From DASXVX01 sp036504075 (lineage in GTDB: Bacteria; Bacillota; Sulfobacillia; Symbiobacteriales; Symbiobacteriaceae), in the NCBI GenBank assembly GCA_036504075.1, contig DASXVX010000067.1, forward strand, positions 62,001 to 126,000: a DNA stretch of 64,000 nt, in the 5' to 3' direction. Shown piece after piece: positions 25,038 to 33,184 of this stretch. The translations under genes and the position numbers were made by a program. Position 1 is the stretch's first letter. Each line of letters starts with the position of its first letter. The notes beneath the pieces were generated by a model that was not told the origin of the DNA, made no database searches, and saw only the letters and a list, made by a program, of their open reading frames with translations.

Positions 25038-26246
25038 TCACCTCTCCAGCACATTTGCGGGTTTTGCGCCGGGACGGGACCAGCAACTGAGGCCGATAAT
25101 AAGGCCCGTTGCCGCCATGAGAGAAAGCAGGGAACTGCCGCCTGCCGAGATAAACGGCAGCGGTACCCCGGTGTTAGGCAGCGTGCCCGTCACCACGGCA
25201 ATGTTCAGCCCGGACTGCACCGCAATCCAGGACGTGACGCCCGTGACCACGAGTCCGGTGTACCGGTCCGGCGCCCGCGCGGCGATGGCGTAGCCACGCC
25301 AGGCCAGGAGCGTGAACAGCCAGAGGACCACGACCGACCGCACCAGCCCCATCTCTTCCGCAACGATGGCGAAAATGAAATCCGTATCCGGTTCCGGCAG
25401 GTGGTTGTCCAGCTTCTGGACCGAGCGACCCAGACCTACGCCCCACCAGCCGCCACGAGCCATGGCCAGCCAGGACTGGGTTACCTGGTAGCCGCCTTCC
25501 ATGCGGTACTCCTCCGCCCAGGGGTTCCACCAGGCTTTCAGCCGCTGCTGCTGGTGGCTGGTGTTCCAGGCGAGCCCGGCCACCATCACGGCGGCGGCTA
25601 CCGCCAGCGCCAACAGGGCCCGGGTCCGCACCCCGGCGGCGATCAACATGCAGAACGCCGTGCCGGCCAGCACCAGTGCCGTGCCCAGGTCCGGCTCCAG
25701 ATAAATGATCCCCGCAAATCCCCCCAGCACCGCCAGGAAAGTCGCCCAGTCGCCCAACTCCATCTTCTGCCCCCGTCGCTCCAAAAACGCGGCGGCGAAC
25801 AGAATGAAAGCCAGCTTGGCGAACTCCGACGGCTGGATGTTCGGCAGTCCGGGAATGTGAATCCACCGGTGCGCACCGTTAATCATGGGGACCAGTGGCT
25901 CATGAAAGATCTCCAGGGACAGGAGGGCCAGAAAGGTAAAGAACAGGAGCCAAAGAGTCGCTTTTCGCCAGAAGTGGACGGGCAGGAATATGCCGGCCAG
26001 CATGAAGGGGATACCCAGGGTCAACATCTGCCTGACCGTACTGGAGAACTTTGCGAAGCCGTCGTCCACCGCCGTCGTGCTGTAAACCATCACCAGGCCG
26101 ATACTCACCAGCGCCGCAAGCACCAGCAGGTAGGTCAGGTCCGGCATCTGCCGCCGGGGCGCAGGCGGAGGCGGTACTTCCGGCCGGAGCGCCCGCACGT
26201 TGGAATCCCGCTGGGGGTGCGACCGGTCGGGTCGCATGGGTCTCAC
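25038..26246 (-). CDS. ftsW: FtsW/RodA/SpoVE-family peptidoglycan glycosyltransferase
   Basis: 402 residues with about ten membrane segments after a proline-rich cytoplasmic N-terminus (residues 1-33). SEDS-family polymerases link lipid II into glycan strands at the division site or side wall. Seen: MVYSTTA near helix 1, NGAHRWIHIPGLPNIQPSEFAKL, LEPDLGTALV, the DNHLPEPDTDFIFAIVAEEMG loop (with the family Asp), and C-terminal TLPNTGVPLPFISAGGSS. These occur in FtsW, RodA and SpoVE alike; FtsW is the default name. GTG 26246 has GGAAGGG upstream. murA precedes it on the same strand behind a terminator. Confidence 0.9.
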   Translation of the reverse strand: MRPMRPDRSHPQRDSNVRALRPEVPPPPAPRRQMPDLTYLLVLAALVSIGLVMVYSTTAVDDGFAKFSSTVRQMLTLGIPFMLAGIFLPVHFWRKATLWLLFFTFLALLSLEIFHEPLVPMINGAHRWIHIPGLPNIQPSEFAKLAFILFAAAFLERRGQKMELGDWATFLAVLGGFAGIIYLEPDLGTALVLAGTAFCMLIAAGVRTRALLALAVAAAVMVAGLAWNTSHQQQRLKAWWNPWAEEYRMEGGYQVTQSWLAMARGGWWGVGLGRSVQKLDNHLPEPDTDFIFAIVAEEMGLVRSVVVLWLFTLLAWRGYAIAARAPDRYTGLVVTGVTSWIAVQSGLNIAVVTGTLPNTGVPLPFISAGGSSLLSLMAATGLIIGLSCWSRPGAKPANVLER

Positions 26247-26363
26247 GGAGTTCCCTTCCTTTCGGTACGAGCGATTTTCTCACCGACTAACCTATCGGTT
26301 TCGTTATCGATGACCATTCTTAACTTGGTCATCGGCGGCGTTTTCCCTGCCGGACCGGTGAAA

Positions 26364-26436
26364 TAGTTGCCTCCCGCCTTTTGCTCCGCAAAAGTCTGCC
26401 GGCCGCTCCGGCGGCTGGCGGAGTCAGTCGCGAAAA
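26364..26436. repeat. Dispersed intergenic repeat A, copy 2
   Basis: Second copy of the element at 19419-19523, in the same orientation, without the internal duplication. It contains the CTTTTGC-tcc-GCAAAAG hairpin and GGCCGCTCCGGC segment and ends in GAGTCAGTCGCGAAAA, which merges into the murA terminator T tract. Just upstream, CGATGACCA (26308-26316) and TGGTCATCG (26326-26334) form another perfect hairpin before ftsW. Confidence 0.85.
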
Positions 26437-26466
26437 GACCGCCCCGGGTTTACACCCGAGGCGGTT
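26432..26466 (-). terminator. Terminator of murA
   Basis: Reading leftward, ACCGCCTCGGGT (26465-26454), loop, ACCCGGGGCGGT (26449-26438; one mismatch), then CTTTTC. It begins 11 bases past the murA stop codon. Confidence 0.88.
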
Positions 26467-26476
26467 ATTTTCGCCC

Positions 26477-27754
26477 TCATACGTTGTTTTCCGGTACGAG
26501 GATCCGGCGGACGTCGGCGCCCAGGGACTTGAGCTTGTCTTCCAGCCGGTGGTAGCCCCGGTCCAGATACTGCAGACCACCCAGCTCCGTGACCCCTTCC
26601 GCCGCCAGGCCGGCGCAGAGGAGAGCCGCCCCGCCCCGGATATCCCGGGCCTCGATCGGCGCGCCGGTGAAGCGCTCTACACCCCGAATGATCGCGGTGT
26701 TCCGATCGACTTTAATATTGGCGCCTAACCGGATCAGTTCGTTTACAAAGCCAAACCGGTTCTCAAAAATCGTCTCCTGCACCACGGCAATGCCATCGCC
26801 CAGGCCCATGAGTGCAACCCAGGGGGACTGCAGGTCAGTCGGGAACCCCGGATGCACCTGGGTCTCCACGTCAACCGAGTGGATCGGCCGCCGGGCGATC
26901 ACCCGCACGTAATCCTCCTGCTCCTCCACCTCTTGCCCCGCCTCACGAATCTTCGCGATGACCGTCGAGAGGTGCTCCGGAATGCAGTTCTCCACCCGGA
27001 CGTCGCCGCCGGTGGTTGCCGCCATGACCAGGTAGGTACCCGCTTCGATCCGGTCAGGGATTACCTCATGGCGGCAGCCGTGCAGCCGCTCGACCCCTTC
27101 GACGCGAATCGTGTTGGTGCCGGCACCGCGAATCTTGCCACCCATGCGGTTGATGTAGTTGGCCAGGTCGACAATTTCCGGCTCACAGGCCGCGTTCTCC
27201 AGCACCGTCGTGCCCGGCGCCAACGACGCCGTAATCATCATGTTGACCGTGGTGCCCACGCTGGCCCGGTCGACATAGAAGCGGTTGCCCTGCAAGCTCA
27301 CGTGGGACGCAACCATGGCGCCCCGCTCCACGATAACGTCGGCCCCTAGCGCCTTGAAGCCCTTGAGATGAAAATCCACCGGCCGGGCGCCGATTTCGCA
27401 ACCGCCTGGGCAGGCGACTTCGCCCTTGCCCAGGCGGGCCAACAGTATGCCCATCACATAAGTGCTGCCCCGAAGTTTCCGGGCGATGTTGTACGGGGCG
27501 ATGTGGTTCGTCAGTTCTTGCGCCTGCACCCGCAGGGTCGTCTCCTCCAGCCACTCCAGTTGGCAGCCGAGGTCCTTCAGGATCTGACAGAGATGCTGGA
27601 TATCGCTGTTGTTTGGTACGTTATCCAGTATCGATTCGCCCTCACACGCCAGTGCGGCAGCGGCAACAATAGGCAGAGCGCTGTTCTTGGCCCCTCCGAT
27701 GGTGACCGTCCCGGCCAGGGGGCGACCGCCACGGATGACAAATTTCGCCGCCAC
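26477..27754 (-). CDS. murA: UDP-N-acetylglucosamine 1-carboxyvinyltransferase MurA
   Basis: 425 residues, full length. MurA transfers enolpyruvate from PEP to UDP-GlcNAc, the first committed step of peptidoglycan synthesis. Seen: GGRPLAGTVTIGGAKNSALP at the N-terminus (the Lys-Asn pair binds substrate), the catalytic loop CPGGCEIGARPVDFHL with the PEP-reactive and fosfomycin-sensitive cysteine, GTNTIRVEGVERLHG, and GFPTDLQSPWVALM. GTG 27754 has GGGGGAG 8 bases upstream. Single gene between its own terminator and guaB's. Confidence 0.97.
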   Translation of the reverse strand: MAAKFVIRGGRPLAGTVTIGGAKNSALPIVAAAALACEGESILDNVPNNSDIQHLCQILKDLGCQLEWLEETTLRVQAQELTNHIAPYNIARKLRGSTYVMGILLARLGKGEVACPGGCEIGARPVDFHLKGFKALGADVIVERGAMVASHVSLQGNRFYVDRASVGTTVNMMITASLAPGTTVLENAACEPEIVDLANYINRMGGKIRGAGTNTIRVEGVERLHGCRHEVIPDRIEAGTYLVMAATTGGDVRVENCIPEHLSTVIAKIREAGQEVEEQEDYVRVIARRPIHSVDVETQVHPGFPTDLQSPWVALMGLGDGIAVVQETIFENRFGFVNELIRLGANIKVDRNTAIIRGVERFTGAPIEARDIRGGAALLCAGLAAEGVTELGGLQYLDRGYHRLEDKLKSLGADVRRILVPENNV

Positions 27755-27870
27755 TCTTGCGTCTCCCCCTTACAATTGAGGGTTCTGGAGCCATGTGCCC
27801 GAAGCTTCGGACAAGGAAGTCCACATGACACTCTAACAGAATCAGCCGCCCCCGTCCAGCCTGAAAAGAA

Positions 27871-27897
27871 ATCCGGACAGGAATTACCTGTCCGGAT
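27871..27897 (-). terminator. Terminator of guaB
   Basis: ATCCGGACAGG (27871-27881) and CCTGTCCGGAT (27887-27897) make a perfect 11-base stem with a 5-base loop. Leftward it is followed by TTCTTTTC. It is 21 bases past the guaB stop. Confidence 0.93.
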
Positions 27898-27918
27898 GAA
27901 ATAAATCCTGGACGCAAC

Positions 27919-29379
27919 TTAGAAACCACTGTAGTTGGGCGCTTCTTTGGTGATGGAAATATCGTGCGGATGGCTTTCCCGCAGGCCCGCCGCTGTCATC
28001 CGCCGGAACTTGCCGTTCTGGCGGAGGTCCTCGATCGTCGGCGTCCCGCAATAGCCCATACCGGACCGCAGGCCGCCCACCATCTGAAAGACCGTCTCCG
28101 AGAGCGGACCCTTGTAGGGGACGCGACCTTCAATCCCTTCCGGCACCAGCTTGGGCGCATCTTCCTGGAAGTACCGGTCGCCCGAACCCTGCTTCATGGC
28201 GCCCATGGAGCCCATGCCCCGGTAGACCTTGTACGAGCGGCCCTGATAGATCTCCATATCGCCCGGCGACTCGTCGGTGCCGGCAAACAAGGAGCCAATC
28301 ATGACGGAACTGGCGCCCGCCGCGATCGCCTTGGTGATGTCGCCGGAATACTTGATGCCGCCGTCGGCGATGATCGGGGTATCCGTCGCCTTTGCCGCCC
28401 GGCTGCATTCGAAAATGGCCGTGATCTGCGGCACGCCAATGCCGGCGACCACGCGCGTGGTACAGATGGAGCCAGGCCCGATGCCGACCTTCACCGCGTC
28501 GGCCCCCACCTCGATCAGGTCCCGGCAGCCTTCGAACGTGGCCACATTGCCGCCAATCACCTGCAGGTTCGGGAAGTTCCGCTTCAGATCCCGGAGCGCG
28601 TCCAGGATGCCCTTGGAATGGCCGTGGGCGCTGTCCAGTACCACGATATCGACCCCCGCATCCACGAGGGCACCGGCCCGCTCCATGAGGTCCTGGGCGA
28701 CGCCCAGCGCGGCGCCGCAGAGCAACCGGCCCCGGTGATCCTTCGCGGAGTTCGGGTACTTTTTGGCCTTTTCGATGTCCTTGATGGTGAGCAGCCCCTT
28801 GAGCACGCCGTGCTCGTCCACCAGCGGCAGCTTCTCCACCTTCCGCCGCCGCAGAATCTCCCGGGCCTGCTCCAGGTTGGTCCCCACGGGGGCGGTGATC
28901 AGGTTTTCCTTGGTCATAATGTTGGCGACCGGCTGGTTCCAGTTGTCCTCGAACCGCAGGTCCCGGTTCGTGAGAATGCCCACCAACTTCCGGGTGCCAC
29001 GCTCCACGACCGGGGCGCCGGAAATGCGGTAGCGGGACATGAGCGCCAGCGCCCGGTCGACCATGTCGTCCGGGTGGACGAAGATCGGGTCCGCAATGAC
29101 CCCGTGCTCGGACCGCTTCACCTTGTCCACTTCGTCCGCCTGCTGCTGAATCGCCATCGACTTGTGGATGATACCGACTCCGCCCTCACGTGCCATGGCA
29201 ATCGCCATGCGGGCTTCGGTCACCGTATCCATGGCGGAAGAGATGAGCGGAACGTTGATCCGGAGCGTTTTCGTGAGCCGGGTCGAGACATCCACATCCC
29301 GAGGCAGGACCTCCGACCGGGCGGGCATCAGGAGCACGTCGTCGAACGTGAGTGCTTCCGGCCCGAACTTCTCGTCCAT
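27919..29379 (-). CDS. guaB: Inosine-5'-monophosphate dehydrogenase
   Basis: 486 residues. GuaB oxidises IMP to XMP with NAD, the rate-limiting step to GMP. Seen: TFDDVLLMPARSEVLP at the N-terminus, two CBS domains at about 95-210 (NRDLRFE and LLTIKDIEK ends), GIGPGSICTTRVVAGIGVPQ with the catalytic cysteine, ADGGIKYSGDITKA, and the mobile flap region GMGSMGAM then VPYKGPL. ATG 29379 follows GGAGG by 8 bases. It has its own promoter (29449-29477) and terminator, so it is a single-gene transcript. Confidence 0.98.
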   Translation of the reverse strand: MDEKFGPEALTFDDVLLMPARSEVLPRDVDVSTRLTKTLRINVPLISSAMDTVTEARMAIAMAREGGVGIIHKSMAIQQQADEVDKVKRSEHGVIADPIFVHPDDMVDRALALMSRYRISGAPVVERGTRKLVGILTNRDLRFEDNWNQPVANIMTKENLITAPVGTNLEQAREILRRRKVEKLPLVDEHGVLKGLLTIKDIEKAKKYPNSAKDHRGRLLCGAALGVAQDLMERAGALVDAGVDIVVLDSAHGHSKGILDALRDLKRNFPNLQVIGGNVATFEGCRDLIEVGADAVKVGIGPGSICTTRVVAGIGVPQITAIFECSRAAKATDTPIIADGGIKYSGDITKAIAAGASSVMIGSLFAGTDESPGDMEIYQGRSYKVYRGMGSMGAMKQGSGDRYFQEDAPKLVPEGIEGRVPYKGPLSETVFQMVGGLRSGMGYCGTPTIEDLRQNGKFRRMTAAGLRESHPHDISITKEAPNYSGF

Positions 29380-29448
29380 TGGCTTTACCTCCGCATTTTC
29401 TAGGACAGACTTAGCGTGTCGTTCCAGTCCGTCCCGAAGGTTTCCGGA

Positions 29449-29477
29449 ATTATACCATGCTGCCCAGATCGGGTCAA
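29449..29477 (-). promoter_or_regulatory. Sigma-A promoter for guaB
   Basis: Minus strand: TTGACC (29477-29472), exact 17-base spacer, TATAAT (29454-29449). This is close to the consensus for the housekeeping sigma factor and gives a leader of about 65 bases. No purine riboswitch is apparent. Confidence 0.88.
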
Positions 29478-29556
29478 CCACCCGTTTGGCTTGTCCCCGG
29501 TAGTATGGCAATCTGGGAATCTGGCAAACGCTAACCAACACCCGGAGGTGAGCAAG

Positions 29557-29793
29557 ATGACCGAAAATGAGCAGATTCGGACCCCCGAGGAAATGGCCTC
29601 CCAACAGATCAACGCCACAAATCCCGGTCGGCTGGCAACGCAGAACGCCGCCCGGGGCGGGATTGCCGATGTGGGAGCCGCAGCGGAGGAACTGGAGGAT
29701 CAAAGCGGGGAGTTTCTGCAACTCATGTACGAGCAGTCGTCCGAGTTAGATACAGTGGACCGGATCCAAAAGTCCAAGCAGCCGCGGGACTAG
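29557..29793 (+). CDS. Small hydrophilic protein, 78 residues, unknown
   Basis: ATG 29557 has GGAGG 9 bases upstream, and a strong terminator follows the stop by 7 bases, so the frame is very likely a gene. The product is acidic and polar: MTENEQIRTPEEMASQQI, a Gly/Ala-rich middle (LATQNAARGGIADVGAAAEELEDQSGE) quoted here only as its character, and a basic end. No membrane segment or cysteine. It resembles small unannotated Firmicutes proteins, possibly spore or stress related, but no family is recognised. Divergent from guaB. Confidence 0.75.
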   Translation: MTENEQIRTPEEMASQQINATNPGRLATQNAARGGIADVGAAAEELEDQSGEFLQLMYEQSSELDTVDRIQKSKQPRD

Positions 29794-29799
29794 CGTAGG

Positions 29800-29827
29800 A
29801 CCCGACCGGGACCCGGTCGGGTTTTTC
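29800..29827 (+). terminator. Terminator of the small gene
   Basis: ACCCGACCGG (29800-29809), 3-base loop, CCGGTCGGGT (29813-29822), then TTTTCT: a textbook intrinsic terminator. Confidence 0.95.
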
Positions 29828-29991
29828 TATGTCATAGGGGATTGAATAAGGTGACTTTATTCAAAACGGATTGAAATTATAACGATAATCTAAAGGTATC
29901 CAGGGCTGAACACTCGAAATCGTGAAAGCCGTAACACCCAGTTGACCACGTGGTTTCGCCATTGGTTTCTCGATTGAAAGGGGCCCTGCAG

Positions 29992-31812
29992 TTGGCCGTC
30001 TTTACGCACTGCGACGTCATGTTCTTGCATGCGCCCAGCGTTTACGACTTCCGCAAAGATACAATTCTGTTCGGTCCCGTCGGGGACGTGGTACCGTCCT
30101 CTTCGGTCTTTGAGATGTACCCGGTGGGCATCACCAGCATCGCCGAGCGGCTGGAACGGGCCGGCTACAACGTGCGGTTGGTCAATGTGGCCTACCGCAT
30201 GCTCAAGAACCCCCAGTACGACCCGGAGGAGCAAATCCGCAAGGCCAATCCCCACCTGTGGGCCATCGATCTGCACTGGATGCCCCACGCGCACGGCGCC
30301 CTCTCGCTGGCCGCGCTGATCAAGAAGCATCACCCGAATGCGCCGGTGCTCATGGGCGGCCTCTCCGCCTCCTACTATCACGCCGAGTTGATCCACAACC
30401 CCAACGTCGACCTGATTGTGCGGGGCGATTCCACCGAAGAGCCGGTGGCGGAACTGTTCCGGCGACTGCGGGCCGGGCTGCCCCTGGAGGGCGTGCCGAA
30501 CCTGACCTGGAAGCGGCCGAACGGCACCCCGGTCTTCAACCCGTTGACCTATGTACCGGCCAACCTGGACTATGCGGACCTGCCGGCCTACCGGTACGTG
30601 ATCCGCTCGGTCTTCAAGTACTGGAACCTGCAGAATATCGTGCCGTACCTCAAGTGGCTGGAGTCGCCCATGACCGCCCTGCTGGTGTCCCGGGGCTGTA
30701 TCAACAACTGCTCGATCTGTGGCGGGAGCAAGACCGCCTATAAGAAAATCTGCAACCGGGAGCGGCCGGCTTTCCGGTCGCCGGAAAAGCTGGCGGAGTC
30801 GGTCAAGTTCATCAGCCGGTTCAGCCGGGCGCCCATCTTTATCGTGCACGACCTGCGGATGGGTGGGCTCGATTCTGCCCGCCAGACGCTCAAACGATTG
30901 CACGACCTGCGGGTGGAGAACGAAATCGTCCTGGAAGTCTTCGCACCCGGCGATGACGCTTACTTCGCCGAGGTCCACCTGGCGCTCCCGCTGTATAGCC
31001 TGGAGATGACCCTGGAGAGCCACGACGAGAACTTGCGCCGGATCAACGGCAAGCTCCCGGTCTCGAACGCCGAGATCGAAGCCACCATTGCGGCTGCGTT
31101 CGCCAACGGCTGCCAGCGGCTGGACATTTACTTCATGGTGGGCATTCCGTTCCAGACGCCCGACTCGGTCATGGCCTCCATGGATTACGCCCGGACGCTC
31201 CTGGAGCGGTTTGGCCAGGCGGGCAAGCTCCGGATCTACGTCGCACCGCTGGCCCCGTTCCTGGACCCCGGCAGCCCGGCCTTCGAGGACCCGGAGCGGT
31301 TCGGCTACCGGTTGCGGGCCCGGACGCTGGAGGAGCATCGGCAGCGGCTCACCCGCCCCACATGGGCGCAGATTCTGAACTATGAGTCGCTCTCCATGCC
31401 GCCGGAAGTTCTGGTGGAGACGACATACGAGGCGACGGCCCGCCTGACCCGCATCAAAGCTGACCTGGGGCTGATGCCCACCGCAGCGGCCGAGAAGACC
31501 CTGGAGTTGATCGAGAAGGCCCGGAGCCTCATGCGCCGAATGGAAGCCGCCGACGCCCTGCCCACCGCCGAACGGGAGGCCGCCATGGCCGCCCTGCATG
31601 AAGAGGCCGGTCGGGTCAACGGCCGCCGGCTTTATGCCCAGGAGGAGTTCGTCAAGTGGACCAAGCCACGGCAGCTACGGCTGCTGGGACTCATGGGGCT
31701 CATGGTGGAGCTGTTCTTTGAGGAACTCAAGCTGGCCTGGCTGCGGCTGGTCAAGCGCCGGTACCAGTGGCCGTCGGAGGAGGCAGAAGAACTGCGGGAA
31801 GCCGCCGACTGA
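29992..31812 (+). CDS. B12-binding-domain radical SAM protein
   Basis: 606 residues. Residues ~1-170 are a cobalamin-binding-like domain (VMFLHAPSVYDF, YPVGITSIAERLERAGY, VLMGGLSASYYH, VRGDSTEEPV). Residues ~210-430 are the radical SAM core with RGCINNCSICGG, a CxxxCxxC cluster for the 4Fe-4S centre, and PIFIVHDLRMGG. The remaining part is helical. The layout matches the Ta0216-type B12-binding/radical SAM group of unknown substrate; related classes do methyl transfer or tailoring of lipids and natural products. TTG 29992 was chosen because AAGGGG lies 9 bases upstream; a GTG at 29950 has none. No partner gene adjoins it. Confidence 0.85.
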   Translation: MAVFTHCDVMFLHAPSVYDFRKDTILFGPVGDVVPSSSVFEMYPVGITSIAERLERAGYNVRLVNVAYRMLKNPQYDPEEQIRKANPHLWAIDLHWMPHAHGALSLAALIKKHHPNAPVLMGGLSASYYHAELIHNPNVDLIVRGDSTEEPVAELFRRLRAGLPLEGVPNLTWKRPNGTPVFNPLTYVPANLDYADLPAYRYVIRSVFKYWNLQNIVPYLKWLESPMTALLVSRGCINNCSICGGSKTAYKKICNRERPAFRSPEKLAESVKFISRFSRAPIFIVHDLRMGGLDSARQTLKRLHDLRVENEIVLEVFAPGDDAYFAEVHLALPLYSLEMTLESHDENLRRINGKLPVSNAEIEATIAAAFANGCQRLDIYFMVGIPFQTPDSVMASMDYARTLLERFGQAGKLRIYVAPLAPFLDPGSPAFEDPERFGYRLRARTLEEHRQRLTRPTWAQILNYESLSMPPEVLVETTYEATARLTRIKADLGLMPTAAAEKTLELIEKARSLMRRMEAADALPTAEREAAMAALHEEAGRVNGRRLYAQEEFVKWTKPRQLRLLGLMGLMVELFFEELKLAWLRLVKRRYQWPSEEAEELREAAD

Positions 31813-31826
31813 AACGACATACCAAA

Positions 31827-31862
31827 GCGGCCGGGCTTTCTGTCGAAAGAAAGCCCGGCCGC
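31827..31862. terminator. Terminator between convergent radical SAM and ridA genes
   Basis: GCGGCCGGGCTTTC (31827-31840) and GAAAGCCCGGCCGC (31849-31862) form a perfect 14-base stem between two converging genes. T runs are short, so it probably works as a bidirectional stop. Confidence 0.85.
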
Positions 31863-31885
31863 CTGCTGCTGGATCGGGAAACTTG

Positions 31886-32275
31886 CTAGCCCTGAGGCGC
31901 CAGCGCGATCACGTCGATTTCCACGCCGAAGTCACCGGGCAGGCCGGACTGGACCGTCGTCCGGGCCGGGTAGGGCTCCGGGAAGTACTCCTTGTAGACT
32001 TGGTTGTATGCGGCGAAGTCCTTCATATCCGCCAGGTGGGCGTTTACTTTGACCACGTCGGCCATGGTGCTGCCGGCCGCGGCCAGAATGCTGCGGATGT
32101 TCTCCAGCACCTGCCGGGTCTGGACTTTGATGTCGCCCTCCACCGTGTCCCGGGTGCCGGGGAGCTTGGGCGACTGGCCGCTGACGAAGACGAAACCGCC
32201 GGCAACGATGGCCGGCGTGTACGGACCCGCCGGAAGCGGAGCGCCGGCCGGATTAACGGGAAGCTTGCGTGTCAT
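31886..32275 (-). CDS. ridA: RidA-family reactive enamine/imine deaminase
   Basis: 129 residues, full family length. RidA hydrolyses enamine and imine by-products of PLP enzymes, such as 2-aminoacrylate. Seen: PAIVAGGFVFVSGQ, QTRQVLENIRSIL, VVKVNAHLADM and the C-terminal PARTTVQSGLPGDFGVEIDVIA, where the Arg of PART binds substrate carboxylate. ATG 32275 follows AGGAG. It lies 15 bases after the hydrolase gene on the same strand, possibly the same transcript as murC. Confidence 0.93.
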   Translation of the reverse strand: MTRKLPVNPAGAPLPAGPYTPAIVAGGFVFVSGQSPKLPGTRDTVEGDIKVQTRQVLENIRSILAAAGSTMADVVKVNAHLADMKDFAAYNQVYKEYFPEPYPARTTVQSGLPGDFGVEIDVIALAPQG

Positions 32276-32290
32276 AAGCGATGTCTCCTC

Positions 32291-33181
32291 TTACGTAGAT
32301 TGCCGGTTCACCGGAAAGGCCGCCCCCAGGAACGCCATCACCTTGGGTAAGGTGACCGGGGCGGTCTTGACCGCGTCATGATTTGCGCCTTCCACCAGCA
32401 GCATCTCGACGTTGGGTCCGGCAACCTGCTGCAGGCGGTGAAAATGCGCCACGGGCACCACCTCGTCGGCCGTGCCGTGCATCACCAGCACCGGGCAAGC
32501 TACCTCGGCGATCCGCCGCTCCGGTGCGAAGGAGTCGAACGGCCGCCCGATGATCGCCTGCACATGGGCACCGATGCGGTGGAGAATGAGGTCGCCGTCG
32601 ATGCCGTCGGCCTTCAGGATGTCGACCGAGGCCTGTACCGGATGCGTCGGCGGCGCCAACGAGACCACAGCCTCCACCGGTGCGCCGTCAGCAGCGGCGA
32701 TAATGGCAGCGGCGGCGCCCATGGAGTGGCCGACCACCGCCACGTGAGCCGCCCGGCTGCGGGCATAGCGCACCGCCGCCGTCAGGTCCGCGGCGAACTG
32801 GGCCTGGGAGATGAACGGCGACGGGTCGCTGTCGCCGTGGCCCCGGGCGTTGTAAATCAGCACCTGGTAGCCCGCCTGCAGCAGCGGGTCCACGAACATG
32901 GACATCCGCAGGCAGTGGCTTGTCCACCCGTGGGCCAGCACCACCGCATGGCTCGTCCCACCACCGTCGGGGCTCAGGTCGGTGCCGGTCGGGACGACCC
33001 ACCAGCCCCGGCACAAGCCCTCGCCTCCGCCGGGGAACTCAATCCGCTCGCTCCGGCCGGACGTGGTGAGCGTGCCCCGCATGGGCTGCACCGGCGGCCT
33101 CAGGAAGAACTCCGCCAGCCGTCGGGGGGCGGTCACGCTCAACGCCATCAGGCCGGCCTTCTGCAACGGTCGCATTGCCAT
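32291..33181 (-). CDS. Alpha/beta-hydrolase
   Basis: 296 residues. Seen: oxyanion strand AVVLAHGWTSH, YNARGHGDS, nucleophile elbow VVGHSMGAAAA (Ser in G-H-S-M-G), the Asp in MHGTADEVVP and the His in EGANHDAV, a complete Ser-Asp-His triad. Family fold covers esterases, acyl transferases and peptidases; substrate unknown. ATG 33181 overlaps nothing but begins 3 bases after the murC stop, with GGGAGGG in the end of murC, so it is co-transcribed with murC. Confidence 0.88.
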   Translation of the reverse strand: MAMRPLQKAGLMALSVTAPRRLAEFFLRPPVQPMRGTLTTSGRSERIEFPGGGEGLCRGWWVVPTGTDLSPDGGGTSHAVVLAHGWTSHCLRMSMFVDPLLQAGYQVLIYNARGHGDSDPSPFISQAQFAADLTAAVRYARSRAAHVAVVGHSMGAAAAIIAAADGAPVEAVVSLAPPTHPVQASVDILKADGIDGDLILHRIGAHVQAIIGRPFDSFAPERRIAEVACPVLVMHGTADEVVPVAHFHRLQQVAGPNVEMLLVEGANHDAVKTAPVTLPKVMAFLGAAFPVNRQST

Positions 33182-33184
33182 GCC

